Assembly: GCF_029227915.1 (NCBI RefSeq)
Contig: NC_079879.1
Span: 6,446,001-6,510,000, forward strand
Length of the DNA stretch: 64,000 bases
Source of the DNA: Hydractinia symbiolongicarpus
Taxonomy: Eukaryota; Cnidaria; Hydrozoa; Anthoathecata; Hydractiniidae
Direction: 5' to 3'
In this document: positions 46,346 through 59,754 of the stretch, one piece after another
Numbering within the stretch: the first letter of the stretch is position 1
How the letters are laid out: the number at the start of each line of letters is the position of its first letter
The notes under the pieces: model-generated
The model's input: only the letters and a program-made list of their open reading frames with translations
The model's database searches: none
What the model was told of the DNA's origin: nothing
Translations under genes and position numbers: made by a program

Positions 46346-46420
46346 ATTTAGTGCAGCTCTGTCGGTAGAGCGTTTGAATCATCTCCTCTACTTGAGATTA
46401 AAAGTTCAATGTCCCCCCAT
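46346..46420 (+). repeat. tRNA-derived SINE head or tRNA pseudogene
   Basis: TGCAGCTCTGTCGGTAGAGCG at about 46352-46372 fits a tRNA D-arm with Pol III A box. AAAGTTCAATGTCC at 46401 fits a weak B box (GTTCAA). Spacing is right for a tRNA but the acceptor stem does not pair. Confidence 0.5.
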
Positions 46421-47480
46421 TGTCTAGTTAGTTTGTCATTTCATAAAGATTTTTGTAGCAATGGGAGCTAAACACTGGAAACCTGGTCCATCCTGAAATC
46501 CATTGAGCACAGACCACATTAAATATAAATCACCATCAGTGGTTTGAGGCAGAATTGTAAGAGAATTTACATACTGGATGGTTCTTTTGTTATGAAAGTT
46601 TTTTTGCAGTAACTTTAATGACTAGGGTGTCTTTTTATGCCACTACCTGTACACATGTCAGAGCTTAAAAGTACTGCCAAACTCTTTTTCCATGTATTGG
46701 AATAAAATGTAAGTGTTGACCATGTTGTTGTTATTTGTTTCTTTACAATACATATTATGACTGCTATGTGACATATATATCTCTGTTTGTTTTTACTTTT
46801 CCTAAAATTCATAGTTTCCAAATTAATTGTATTCATTTCCAAAGTTTTTTCGTGTAACATTTCTGTGATCTAATAGCAAGATTCTTACAGATTAATTGTT
46901 TTTTAGTGAAGAAACTGATTATTGAAATCCACTAGCTGTTACTGTTTTGCCAATTTATATAACAAAAAATTGCGGCAAGCTCAACTGACATCCAGTTAAA
47001 CAATGGCAAATGCCTTAGCACAAGCAGATCGATATTAACAAATATGTTCTTGTTTAATTAGTCTTATATATTAATTCGGCATATAACTTCACAATAAAAA
47101 TAAATACGAGAAGTTTGATTGATGATGACATTTTTTTATTTTATTTTAACGGATATTTCGTCTTGTTACTACAAGACAATTATCAACGTAAATTGTTACA
47201 ATTATCTCAAAAGTTTTTTAAATTTAATTTTCAACAACTACGCAATACACAGAGGACGTATAAAACAATACTTAACGAAACATATAACACATAACGGCAT
47301 ACCCAAAGGTATATAAACTATATACCGTTGGTGAGGGTAACGTCCACAGCGCGGTGCACAAATGCACTCCTCCCCTTGTTGACTATAAATAATATTTATC
47401 TTAAAACAATTTTAATGGAACAGATAATCCCTGTACATTAAGCGTGGGACTGTTATCACAAATATACATGGCCTCAGCTA
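46421..47480. other. Noncoding
   Basis: No supported gene. Confidence 0.4.
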
Positions 47481-47489
47481 TTTTTTTCT

Positions 47490-47730
47490 TTTTAAAAGTG
47501 GTGAACATTATCTATCAAAATACTGAAGTTCTTTTGTTCACCAAGTTGGTAATTCTCAATGACTGAATGTTTTAGGATGTGAGAGTTCTTATCGCGTTTT
47601 TGGTGGTCTATCTTTCATTAAGCCTCCTGGCTGTTTCACCAATGTATGTAGCATCGCACTATTCCACCGGACAAGTATATTTGTACACAACACCATGTTG
47701 TGTTCATCCTTGGTTCTATTTAACAGAAAA
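47490..47730 (-). pseudogene. GIY-YIG endonuclease of the 47-49 kb PLE
   Basis: VVYKYTCPVE, a stop, CDATYIGETARRLNER, then after a frame change SHILKHSVIENYQL. The GIY-like VYKY and YIG motifs and the downstream His are recognisable. Broken by one stop and one frameshift. Confidence 0.7.
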
Positions 47731-48099
47731 TAGCAAACATAACATTTGACATTGATCAGCAATGCGTGGCTTGACATTGGCTGATAGAAACTGTTTAAAA
47801 GTGTTAGACGCATTACTAAGCAGTTACCATTATTTTCTAATTCGCTTTTCTTAAACGAAATTAACCTTATTTATTTTCCCGTAGCCAGACTTGACAGAAT
47901 AAAAACCATGAAAGGTGTTATTGGAGATTCATTGGTGTCTTCATCAGAAACAGTGTCGGCATTTTGAATGTTGAAATTTCGCTGTGTGTTATTAATTACA
48001 TTAGATACAACTGCTTCGGGATAAGTTTTTTATAAACACATTTTTTAAGTGATTTAGTTCGTATTTCAGATCTTGTGATTAAGAGCATATATTAAACGC

Positions 48100-48960
48100 T
48101 CTCAGCACCAACGATTTAACCGTTTCAACTTTCCATGGGCGTGATGCAGATGAATTCTAGTGCTTTTATATGTCAGTGTTCGTGTCTTTTCGATAAATGG
48201 ATGTGTTTTTACATCAAGAAAGGCTATGTAGTTATCGTTTTTAACTTCATATGTTCACTGGATATTCGAATGGTAACTATTAAGTGTGATCAGCACATTG
48301 TTTATCTGGTTTTCATTAACAGTGTCATCTACATATTTCTTCCAAAATTTTACTGAATTTTCTAATTTTGGGACTATTTCATTCTCCAACTCAACCATGA
48401 AGATATGCTAGGACTGGTCCTAGAGGCGAGCCCATTGCTACACCATCTACCTGAATATAAGTTGGTTGTTAAAACTGAAATGTACATGTTTTGTACATGA
48501 GATTAATAGATGTTTTATTTCCTCTCGCTTAATTTTTGTTTCTATAACTTTTTCAGCATATATCTTTTGCAATATTATGTCTATCTTTTGTTCCAACGGA
48601 ACGTTGGTGAATAAACTAGTGACGTCAAAAGGTACTAGTTTGTAATTATGAGGTATCTTTTCTCCTTTCAATGATAATATAAAATCTAAAGAGCTTTCAG
48701 TAGTATATGTTGACTTTGTCAGCGGTGTTAAAGATTTCGCGAGGTAGTTTGATGTGTTGTAAGTAGCAGATCCGATATTCGATATGATGGGTCGTGATGG
48801 TAAATCGTCAGCTACTGTAGAATTAGGTGGTATCTTGTAAACCTTGGCGGTACCATAAAACTGAGCAGGGCTGGAACATTGTGGATACAACTTTTTGTAT
48901 TCGTTTTCTGTGCTCTCTGAACTTGATTAATTTGTTTTCTTAAGATGGAGCGTAAATATC
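48100..48960 (-). pseudogene. Penelope-like reverse transcriptase
   Basis: The segment contains AQFYGTAKVYK, LPSRPIISNIGSATYNTSNY, LVPFDVTSLFTNVPLEQ and FSFNNQLI, then (after the open frame ends at 48447) VDGVAMGSPLGPVLAYLHG and, in another frame, WKKYVDDTVN with the catalytic YVDD. PLE RTs are telomerase-like. Multiple stops follow between 48400 and 48100. Confidence 0.82.
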
Positions 48961-49190
48961 TACGCAAATGTTTATCGTCGTCTTGTGTTTAATCCCCTTC
49001 TAAACTGCCTTATCCCAAAAGAGCCAAAGCTCTTTTGTTAAAATTATTCTTCTATTTGATTTTCAATATTAATTGTTAATCAACCGCATTTGATGTGGTA
49101 CTTTAATATCAGATTTTTATTTCCTTAAAGGGCGGAAGAAATTTACATCTGTAAGGCTTTAACAAAAAAGTTAGGAAAGAATTGGCAAGT
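48961..49190. other. Noncoding spacer
   Basis: No feature seen. Confidence 0.4.
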
Positions 49191-49700
49191 CAGGAGCAAT
49201 CCATACACATAAAGTTGGCTAACATTTGCGAAATTGCCTTCACAAAATATTCAGGTGAGAATTCCCGATTTTAAAAGCAATCCATACATAACACATTCGG
49301 TTATGTTGGTAAATCGAGCCTCTGATAAGTAAGAGATACAGTTATTTCCGCAAATTAGACCTTTGATAATCATTCAGGAAAGAGCTCCTGTTTCTAGAAG
49401 CAATGCATACATCACAGATTCAGTTGTTTCGGTGGATTGGCCCATTGTTAAGCATTCACGAAAAAGCTTCTGTTTCTAGAAGCAATTCATACATCACAGA
49501 TTCGGTTATTTTGGTAAATTGAGCCATTGGTAAACATTCAGAAAAAGGATCCTGTTTCTAAAAGGAATCCGTACATAATAGATTTGATTGTTTCGGTGAG
49601 CTAGGTCGTTGAAAAAAAATTTAGGAAAATGGTCCTGTTTCTAGAAGCAATCCATACATAGCAGGTTCCGTTGTTTTGGTGAATTGGGCCTTTCATAACA
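49190..49700. repeat. 82-bp degenerate minisatellite
   Basis: A core CTGTTTCTAGAAGCAATCCA followed by TACATxxCAGATTCGGTT recurs with GCAATCC at 49196, 49277, 49400, 49482, 49564 and 49647: period 81-83 bp with one spacing of 123. Confidence 0.8.
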
Positions 49701-50900
49701 CCAAAGTCGGCACTTGTCTATGGCATTATCAGTTAAGCCCTGCAGATTTCTCTCGTTTCGCTTAATTTTGGCCGGAAATGAATTGTGTCTAAGGTATTAT
49801 CACATATACGAACTCTACTTGTCTTGTTTCGATGAATTGAGGCCTGAATACTTTTGTATATAGCGATTATCTCTTGGTTGAACGAAACCTTTTTTTGTTT
49901 CACAACATTAAAACTTGTTAACATATACTGGAATGAACTTTAGGCAAACGTGTATCACGTCGTCTTCGTTAAGGATTAAAAACCATTTTTTATGAAACAA
50001 TTGTTAATATATATCGAACGATTGTAGTTTGTAGTTGTAGTTTCTTGATGAAATCTAGTGGTGTTTGGGTATTTCACAGACTGAAAGTTTTGAATTATAC
50101 TTTCAGGTTTATTGGATGGTTTTATGATGGTTCTCATAATGTATATGAATGTACTGACAGTAACTCAATTTTTCTTTGTAGTTTCCTCAAATAATTATTT
50201 TTTTCAAAAAATATGCTCATGCACTACGAAAGTCAAAACCATTAGCATCTGTGGCATCACAGAATGTTTCACAAGAAGATTACTACTTCTTTATATATTG
50301 CTTTTTGTTAATATAGAAAGTTTTTTATGTGATTACTTCAAAAAAAATATGATCAAGTTTGTGGCCATTCTTTTTAATATATTACATAGCATGCCCGGAA
50401 TGATATTTTGAAACATTCACTTTCTGTTTGATAGCCCATTGTGATTGATTTCAATTTATTTCCACAAATGAATATATATAATACAGTGCCACGTATGAGG
50501 TGAGCTAGTTTTACGTATACTATACATCTTGTATTATTATAAGAAGCAAATAAGTACTTGTTAAAAAAATATATTCTACAAATAGTTTTGATTGAAGTAG
50601 AATGAAATGAATGCGGGCTAAAAGACTTTGGAACAAACTCAATTTCTTTATTCCCTTTATAGTTCAGAAACATACTTTAATGACTTGACACAAGTTGATA
50701 ATATAAATTGATTACAAACAATAGAACATGCTGCGTGGAGTGAGTGAGGAGGAGAAGAAGAAAACTGTTTTGAACATAAACGATGAAGATCCGTCTCGGA
50801 GATGGAGACCCGTCACGTCACATTAATTTTAATTGGGTTTTTATAGTTTTTTCGCGCACTTTCACATTGTCTTCTAATCTCCGTACGAATAGGACAAGCG
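49701..50900. other. Noncoding
   Basis: AT-rich with short frames lacking known motifs. A 34-codon plus-strand frame starting at 50729 (MLRGVSEEEKKK) is noted but unsupported. Confidence 0.35.
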
Positions 50901-51000
50901 TGTGGTAAAAGTGAGAATCGAAAATATCGTAGTTCTTGATTGAAATCTTAACGTAAAGAGTTTCTTCAAGCAGCAAAAAGGAAGCAAGTAGCTAGACATT

Positions 51001-51345
51001 TCTTTTTTGAGTATGCCGACTTCTTCTTCACATTTTTTCAACAGCTCTAATTCAATCAGAACAACTCTTTTAAATTTCATCGACAATCCTTTAAAAAATA
51101 CGATGTAGTATATATTGGGAGATATTTTTGTGTAACAATATTTTCGTTGTTGCCACTATTTTTTAAGCCCTACAGTACCTCTATCCGATTGTTTTCACAA
51201 TAAATGTAAAATCGTGATATACGAAGTGTCAAGAAATGTAACAACAATTCTACTTACCATCAATTCCGGTATTTTCCATCCATTGGGATGACACTTCATG
51301 AAGTCTACCCATAGTTGAGAACTGTTTTGCTAATTGACTGTGTTC
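51001..51345 (-). CDS. Two phase-matched exons of an unidentified host gene
   Basis: Exon A, 51345-51258, has an AG acceptor and a consensus GTAAGTA donor; it encodes EHSQLAKQFSTMGRLHEVSS and QWMENTGID and ends in phase 1. Exon B begins at 51088 after AG, completes the split codon and reads GLSMKFKRVVLIELELLKKC and EEEVGILKKEMSSYL, after which the 3' border is unclear (before about 51000). The product looks helical, probably coiled coil. I do not recognise the family. Phase agreement and splice signals argue for a real gene. Other exons were not found with confidence. Confidence 0.5.
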
Positions 51346-54300
51346 CTTCAAATATGAAAAAGTAGAAAATAAAGTATGATGACACAACATGTATCAACAA
51401 AAATGTGTTGGAGTTTGTTTCACTATCCAAAATTCAAAACAACAGACAAAATGTTTTTGAATATCAAGCCAAAAAAATCTGTATATTTTGAGATAAAAAT
51501 ATAGTATGTTACCTAATTCTAATAACCATATCCTAATACTGTATATATTTAGAAATAAAAACACATCAAGCATTCGTTGTAAAATTTAAAAACTTTAAAA
51601 ATTGTAAAATTTAAACCCTCTACTTCTATTTTATACATAAACAGTATTGGCTCTCAAGTTTTACTACCATACAATTTAATTTTCAACATTTATAATTTTT
51701 ATCAGAGTCTCCACAGATTTACATACTATGTAATTCAATTCTCCTTTTATTATCTGCCTTCTTTGTTTCTTGTTTGTCCTTATATGCATTGCTTCTGCCT
51801 ATGAAATAAGGTGTCGTTGTCCTTTTCGCTAGCTGTTGTTATTTTTAAATTTTTCACGGAGCAACTTTCCCATTTTGCTAGATCTTTTTCAGAGAGAAGA
51901 TATAGTCAGATGATAGAATATATCTTACCTACTTTAATCATAGAAACTTTGCAAGATTGAATTGAATTGAAGAAGAATTTCGAAAAGTGAAATTAAATTT
52001 GGTGAGCTAAATTTTCGCCATGGCACCATTATGCGATTGTTTCATGAAAAGTACATACACATTTTCAATGTGTTTATTGAAATTTCAACACGTTCTTGTT
52101 TCAATTATTTCTTTTGAAATTCACTATATTGGTCAGGAAGGAATCATTTTTAGCTCGAAATATAATTTTTCTGCATTTCACTCACAAGCTACCTAGATAT
52201 ACAACCACCTTCAATCTATATTCGCTCGGCGTTCATTTTTTTAAATAATGAAACAATATTCAGCAACCTTTCCCAATAAACTATCTGATGCTGATTAATT
52301 AAGTCTCAAATGATCCTCCATTATAGAAAACTTCATAGATTGTTATTAAACTATTGATATTTTATACTCTTAGCCTTTTACTTTGTGTTTAGTACTCTAC
52401 TGTGAGTTCCTGTGTTATGATAGTTATCCTTTTTAAGCAATTTAGTTTGGTGCGGTTGTCTATACCATGGCAAACAACTCTGTGAGTGACCACGGTAAAA
52501 TATACAGTATGAATTAATGGCCCTTTAACTCACCGCTGGAGGCAAAAAAGAAGGTGAGATAACTCTTGTACACGCCTAACTGGCTGGCCATGCTTTCAGT
52601 CTGTCTAGCCATAACTTTGGCCAGGAGACCCAGCGTTGTCCCTTCAAACCACCCTTATAATCATTTTTTCTTTCTCTATAAAAGAAAGCTTAAATAACTA
52701 GGCCAGCCATAAATTATAATATGAAATGCTGTGGAAGGTTGAGCTGGGTATCCTGGCTACAGCCTCTGCTGTCTAGTGTAAGTGGCGGCTTCTCAAGTTT
52801 GTAGATACCGATGATGGCGTAAATAAATAAATCTTAGTGTTATATTTCCTTGTCTGAAAACAGGGTAGAGGGTGGGGAACAAGGATGCAGTAGTCCGTAA
52901 ACCGCGATGCGCTCCGCCCTGACATGGTCACCAGGTCTCTACATTATATGGATTCTTGGATCTCCTGAAAAAATCATCATTATATCCATTTTTCATACAT
53001 ATGGTCAATATATCAATATTTAGAAGCCCGTTCATTCCAGTGCATATGGACATATTATCCATTCTACATTATCGATATATTGTCCGTTTTTTATAGTGAG
53101 GATGTTGTAAAAACAAAGCCCTTAGAAGTCAAAAAAGTCATAACGAGGACATTTTAAACCTTGTCAAAACCCAACCCAACAACTTTACTATTTAAATCTG
53201 ACTGTTCAAATCTTCGTTGTCGAACCATTAACTTTTGATTAACCACGATAGAAAATTCGAAGACCTTAAATTTCTGATTTGTTTCCATTTAAAAAAGCTG
53301 CAAAAGATAAATAAGAATTTCATCCATATCGTTACTTATCGGTACTGGCATTAGAACTTGATGATGTGGTTACAAGAGACTGCGTAACAAAGCGTACGGC
53401 GGTTCTTATTATTAATGGCAATTAAAAATAATTAAAATACCCCAATATCGAATTGAACCTTCGATTTTTTTGTAGATTAATGGAGCTTATTCTGTTCACC
53501 GCAATTTTGCACACAAAGAGACGGAAAAAGGATATAACTGTATGAATTTTAAATTTTGAATTGATTTGGATTATGGTTTGTTGCAGTATGAAACTAATTA
53601 CTGCACACCATGTTGTTCTTCCATTTGAACTACCACCTTTTAAAGATGGATTGGATTCGAACCAATAACTTTCATGGTTTTACAACAATAGACATTTGCT
53701 TGGAATTCACAAAATTCAATGTCACTTCAAATAAAAACACATCATAAAGCTTGTTGTTACAAAATTAATTGTGAGTTAAAAACCCTAGCTAAGTATTACA
53801 GGTTTATTGAAACTGTTGTCTCCTTGAATTAACAAACTTTAGACTTCGCCAAAGTTTTTATTAAAGTAAAGCTATTTGAAAACTTTTGTTGCAGCCAACT
53901 GGTATTCGGCTATTTTTGCTTTTTAAGCAAATTTTTTAAAAAATTCACGTTAATTTAAATACAACCTAGACCCGGGACGAGGTTGTATTATTATAACCTC
54001 GCTACGGACGACGTTGTACTTATGAAACATAATACAAGTTAATCTGGGAAGAGGTCAGGGAAGGGCAACAAAAAGTTAGTATGTATCACCATGCTCGACA
54101 GCATGACTACATGTATTAATGTAACTGTTTCTCTTTTATTACTTGCAGAGTAATGAATTACCCAATGGGTTATAGCATATGCTTGCCATTTATAAAACAA
54201 CGCCTCCATCCATGATCGTACGCATTTAATATTTTGCAACGTGAAATTCATCCTTGAACAAAATTTAAAATTTTAGGCCTACTAAATATCTTGAATTAAC

Positions 54301-54420
54301 ATTTAAGGTCGATTTTGATCACATGAAACGTGTACAACCGTTCTAAATTTTAACGAGCTTGTTCGAAAACGCATGCTGTACAAAAAAGCAAGGGGAAACT
54401 TCATTCTAGTCAATACACAA
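51346..54420. other. 3 kb noncoding region
   Basis: No supported exons; an open minus-strand stretch at about 51795-51915 (YLLSEKDLAKWESCSVKN) could be an upstream exon of the unidentified gene but lacks clear splice sites. Paired blocks TACAACCT and AGGTTGTA at about 53960-53990 form a short hairpin. Confidence 0.35.
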
Positions 54421-55740
54421 GCAAGCGAACTGAATTAAGTAATAGGGGAAGATGTCCTATTAGGGTAAATATTTAGGCAAGTAGCCAGGCCCATCCATAC
54501 CTACACATACAATACTGAAAACAAAATTTAGGAAACTATTCCCGCAATAAATACGATATTGAATGTATTGTGAAGCTAAACAAGGAAAAGCTTATTCTGA
54601 TTAAAAAACAATTAGACAAGTAGCGAAACCTATCAATTCATCATTAAAAAAGTATTTTGGGGAATAACCTTACGCAATATAAAAAAAGAACAGAATAAAA
54701 AAACGTCAAACGATTACTTTTTTCTATTCAAAAATCGAAAGGGCGAGTAGCACACGCGTGCGTATATCATTGCATGTGCATACATCAAAGATTTTGTTAA
54801 AGCTCTCTCGCACCAAATGAAATGTTCAATGTTCTAGCAAGCGAATAAAAAACCCTTTCTTCTACTCTGTAAAAAGGCAAGGGAGCAAAAGATCCTGCAA
54901 TACAACCTAACAAAGAGATCTGATAAAAACGACATCGCGAAAGGTGAAGTATTAAATCTCTTGGTCGGCCAATTCGAGAAAAGACTTTACTTTACTCAGA
55001 AAACAGGCACGAGAGTGTGAGACCCATCCATACATCATTTAAAATGAGAATTTTGGAAGTTGCCTTTCACGCTGAATAAAAAGTTAGATATCCATCCATA
55101 CACTACTAAAAAGGATATTTAGATAATATCAGATGTCCTAACATGTGAATTCACAGGAAGACTTTATCCCACTCAGTAAGAAGCAGGAACGGGGGAGACT
55201 AATCCATACCACCATACAATATTAAAAGGATATTTTGCAAAATACCTTCAGGCGGAAAAAACATACAGCATGTCGTAGCAGACCTGTGTATACAACATTA
55301 GTTCTCCTCAGTAAACAACCAAGAAAATGAGAGATCCATCCATACCTTATAAAAATAGAGATTCTATCGATATACATGCATCATTTAAAAAACGCATTTT
55401 TTTAATTTACCATTCTCGCGAATTAAAATATTCAGCACGCCAACCTGGTAGAAAACTTTATGCTAGACACTAAACAAGGATTGATGTTTGATGCCCATCC
55501 ATACACCACTAAGAAGGAGATTTTGGAAAAAAGTCGCAAATACGCTTGTACGAAATAATAAATTAGATGTTCTAACAGCTCAATTCATGGAATACTTCAT
55601 TTTTTATCTTAACACAGTAAGTTTGCTGGAATGTGGGACACCTATACATACATTTATCAAAGGAGAGATATTAAAACAAACAGTAGATTTGGATAACTAT
55701 CCATACACAAATAAAAACGATATTTTAGAAAAATAATTGT
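54420..55740. repeat. Degenerate repeat field with CCATCCATAC motif
   Basis: The pattern CCATCCATACA...TAAAAAxGATATTTTxGxAA recurs near 54489, 55021, 55090, 55203, 55335, 55491 and 55695 at irregular spacing, with AAGACTTTA and GAAAAAGCTTATTC-like blocks between. It is an old tandem array or repeated insertion of a small element. Confidence 0.6.
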
Positions 55741-58700
55741 GTGTCATGTTTTTTTTGCTGTTTATAGGAAGCAGTGTAATTTGATTTTGAATTTTTAATA
55801 TTTTTAAAACTAAAACCTCATGACAACAATGATAAAAAGTATATGGACTTTTTTTGTTCGTAGCTGTTAGAAAAACTAATATTGCTAATATTTATAGGAC
55901 ACATTTTAATAGCAGACGATGTTTTATACTGTATAAATATTCATTATAAATAAATGAATGAATAAAGAATGAATAAATAAATAACTATTCGGAGGAACAT
56001 AGTTATTAATATAGTGTAACTAGCTATATAAAATTAAGTTATGACTGCATCTTTCACGTTTTACCGGCAATGTTAATTGTCTACATCTATAACGACGATA
56101 TGGTTGCTACGAAGTTAAGTTAAATTTTGCTGTACATGGCCCGTTCTTAAAGCTCTCTAGCCATTGAACGCTACGACTTTCTCATAACCGGTTGAAAATA
56201 GCTATTAGTTAATAATAGGGTAAATAGAATTTGATTTAGCTAATATTGCGTGTATTTCGACTCCTAAAAAGAAATAGTACTGTAGCATTTTTTTTGCAAA
56301 ACAGGAAAATTTGTTGAGTTATTTCTAAAAGGTTTTTTAGTAACACTAATTGACCAAGGCAGTTCACAAGATAGCGTATAGCTCTGAATAGACCATTTCG
56401 GAGATTATGCGCCATTATGAATTTGCGGAACTCGGTGGTGCAAGTTGAACTTTGGACTTCGCGTTTATTCAGTCATTTGCCTTGCGAAACTGCTGGCGGC
56501 AGGACAGTTTTGATTTTTGATATCTGTTTTTATCTTTGTGATACTAATTTAATGATATATATTTTGAAAAAAACTTTTATTAGGCACTTATTTGTACTTT
56601 TAATTTTTTTTTGTACAATAAAGGCAACTTAATATATCCTAAAAGCCTTTAAACTAGCTAGCTAGCTAGTCTCCCAAAAATGCTTTTAGGACACTGTACT
56701 GTAGCTAGCTATAAGGCTGCAATTAGTAATTAATGCTTGGTTAAAGGTAATTTCATTTTATATTTAGATATTTAAAATTGTGTAGCTACTTTGTGCATTA
56801 TAAACATATTGGCATTGGATTTTAAACTTGGATTATACTTCACTTTAGGGAGAAATTTTTGATTTTGGAAATACCTTACTGGATTTGGACTTGAACTATG
56901 TTTTTGGATTTGTAAAGAAATGTTTAGGTTGTATTATTTGTAAAGATCTAGAGAGTTATAATCCATTGTCAAAATACTTGTCAAAACTCTATAGTGTTAT
57001 TTATTCCTAAAGTGAAACTTAAGCTCGAAAAATAATCTGGCTTCTTTTCTATAACGGATGTAAAAATTTTCAATACACTGCCCATAGAGATACGGTAACA
57101 GGTTCAGTCGCAGATTTTAGGAATAGAGTCATGAGTCATTTTAATTGCAAATAATTTTTATTATTTTGATATTTTTATAATTTTGTTTCTCGGTGTATGT
57201 TTGACCCTTGATCCGTCTACTTAAACACTCCTATCTTTGAGTCTTTTAAGAGTGGTATTAGAAAGAATGCCTGTCTTTCTTCCCTGCTTTCGCTATTGCC
57301 CTATAATTTTTTTGTACGCTTCTCTTATTGAGAAATATCAAAAAGGGAGAAATGAGTTTAGTTTACAGACTAAAGTGTTATTCAATTTTTTGTTTTTCTA
57401 TGTTATTTGTTTCAGTCACAATGTATATTTTACATGATTTTTTGTTATATATACGTATGTCTTTGTCGGTTTCTTTATCAGAACACGCAATTATAGCAGT
57501 AACTTATTACTAAAGTGTAAATCTTTATGATAAATAAATAAATTACTCTCTGAAGCTCGTTTGAATTATTGGCATAAGTTCCATAGCAGAAAAAGCTATT
57601 AATTATTAATATGAGGGGTGGTAATAAATTGAAATGGGTCATAAAATTTTTCGAAATTTGGTGTTGCTTGTTCAATTTTTCAACACAAGTCAATAATAAA
57701 AAAAGGTAGGAAATTAGCTCACTGAAGAGAGAGGGGTATTTCAACTGGCAATATTACCTGTACATATAATGTGACCCTCCTGAAAGTCAATATACTGAAT
57801 AAAAATTAGACTACTTATTTGAATAATTATGGTATCAAGTTAGCAGTATCTCTACACTGTCTCAACTTAACAAGGATTGTCCAGATTTCAGACATTTCTA
57901 GCCTAGTTAACTAAGTTTTCTTCGAGATATTAAAATTGAGTTTCTTATATAATAATTTTCCAGTGCAAAACCGAATTAAAATCAACCAATAAACATAAAG
58001 CCAGCATGACCACATCTAACATTAAAGATTTCTCAATACTGATCACGTGAGCAAAAAACAATAGAATTTCTTGCCTTAAAGTATTCACAAATTTCTTTCA
58101 TACAAGACAAAAAATATCTTCTGAGCAATTGTATTTCAATTGGCATAACTGGTATTTTATTTAATAAAGCATGTTAACATCAAAGATAAATGTATCATAA
58201 ATGTAAAAAACAACTTTTCAAGACAAAGCATTCTTACTACTAAGTGAGCACACAACACTATTCTTCTTGCTTTAAAAAATAAGATTAATTAAAATAATTC
58301 GTTAACAAAATTCAATCTAGCTCAGGCTACAAAAAGTTAATTATATGCTTAACTCAGATATCTTTGAAAAGATGCCATACACTGCCTCTTTTGTCAACAA
58401 TAAATGCAAATGCACTAGCTCTTTTGGAACATGTATTCAGTATGGAATTAGCTACCTTTCATGTTGATAGAAAATATATTTAAAAAAAGTATTCTGTTTA
58501 TATAAAAAATCAACTCTGGCCTACTTTTCACCACATCAGATTTTAAAAACTAACGTTTTTCTCAAAAAAATATTTTAATTTTTTTATAAAATTATTATTC
58601 AACAGATAACCGAAAAAAACATATCAATTTAAACTTTTTAATAGCAAATTTCCAGAGTTAATGTATACTATTAATAGCATGGCTTTATTACGTATTATGA

Positions 58701-59620
58701 CGTTTAACAGTTAAAAATTTATTGTTGCCAGAAATTGTATCCTGGAAGAATCAATTTTTATATGAAAATTATACCAATAATCATAATTTTCCTCAAAAAG
58801 TTACTTTTTGGTCTTATAACAGCAGATCACTGAGAATTTACACAACTAAAAATCTTGTAGTAACATTTTTAAAATTAAAAATCTTGATTTTGTAAACATT
58901 ATATGCACAAATTCTAAAAAATTATAAAAAAAAATTAAAAGTAATTGGAAATATCATCTTTTTTAAAACATCTATGGACACGCTGCGTACAAAAAAAGAA
59001 TTGTATGGAGCAAAAGATCGAAATGGAACTGAAGTTTAAAAAAAATGTCTTTTAGTAAAAAACACAATCGTTACGGAGAAAATATCACTTGCCGTAAAAA
59101 TATAGTCTGCGGCCATGTGGAGGGGCGGATTGACATAGCAAACAAAATAGTAGATGATCGCAGTGAATACAACATGGTACGACATAGCCCTCCCTTTGTC
59201 ATGTATTCCTGCAGTATATATTTGCTATAGGTTACTTCTAACGACAAAGCAATATTGATATTAATGATATTATTACTGTATGCTATTATTAATTTATAAT
59301 ATTATTATTGTGTTTCGTTAATATATTAACACTTTTAAACCACTCTATAAGTAAATAATAAAAAATAAAAAATTACATGCGCAAATCAACAAATATAGGT
59401 TCATTCGTGTTGTTTTTTTCATGGAATTCCTGGTACAATGTGCATATGTTATACAGTGACAGTCTTATCTCTAGTTCTGATTCACTGGTGGGACTGTCAA
59501 GATTGAGGCCCTAGACGCCTCTTTAGTTTTGATCTTTAATAAATTCCAGTTAAATAAGATGTTCCAAGGGTACAATCTTAACGGCCCCATCACTGCTTCT
59601 CTGCTATCGTAATAACTCCA
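55741..59620. other. 3.9 kb noncoding region
   Basis: AT-rich. An (AATA/AATG)n microsatellite lies near 55947-55984. Hydrophobic short frames near 56417 and 57237 have no homology I can name. Confidence 0.4.
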
Positions 59621-59754
59621 GTTTAAAATGGTGCCAGGAGTAATTCTTGTAAGTAGATGTTTTTTATCTTCTCTTTTTTTCTCATTTTCTGTGATCGCTT
59701 TTACTTTCGATTTTTTGTCGATTTATTATTTGTTACTTTTTCTGTTTAAAGTGG

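Larger units (their letters stand above)
47490..48960 (-). mobile_element. Decayed Penelope-like element (RT plus GIY-YIG)
   Basis: Minus-strand order is RT (48960-48100) and GIY-YIG (about 47720-47500). The RT N-terminal part is open (48890-48447), later blocks are in broken frames. It differs in sequence from the PLE fragment at 791-1599. No pLTRs were recognised. Confidence 0.82.

Noticed and set aside
46346-46420. Functional tRNA gene
   Set aside because: A-box and weak B-box are present but the acceptor and T stems do not pair; better seen as a SINE head.
47920-47960. Hammerhead motif (CTGATGAAGACACC on the minus strand)
   Set aside because: No GAAA box or stem II follows and it lies in the coding part of the PLE.
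57600-57745. Mariner-like terminal sequences on the minus strand
   Set aside because: Only a loose resemblance; no paired inverted repeat or TA duplication found.
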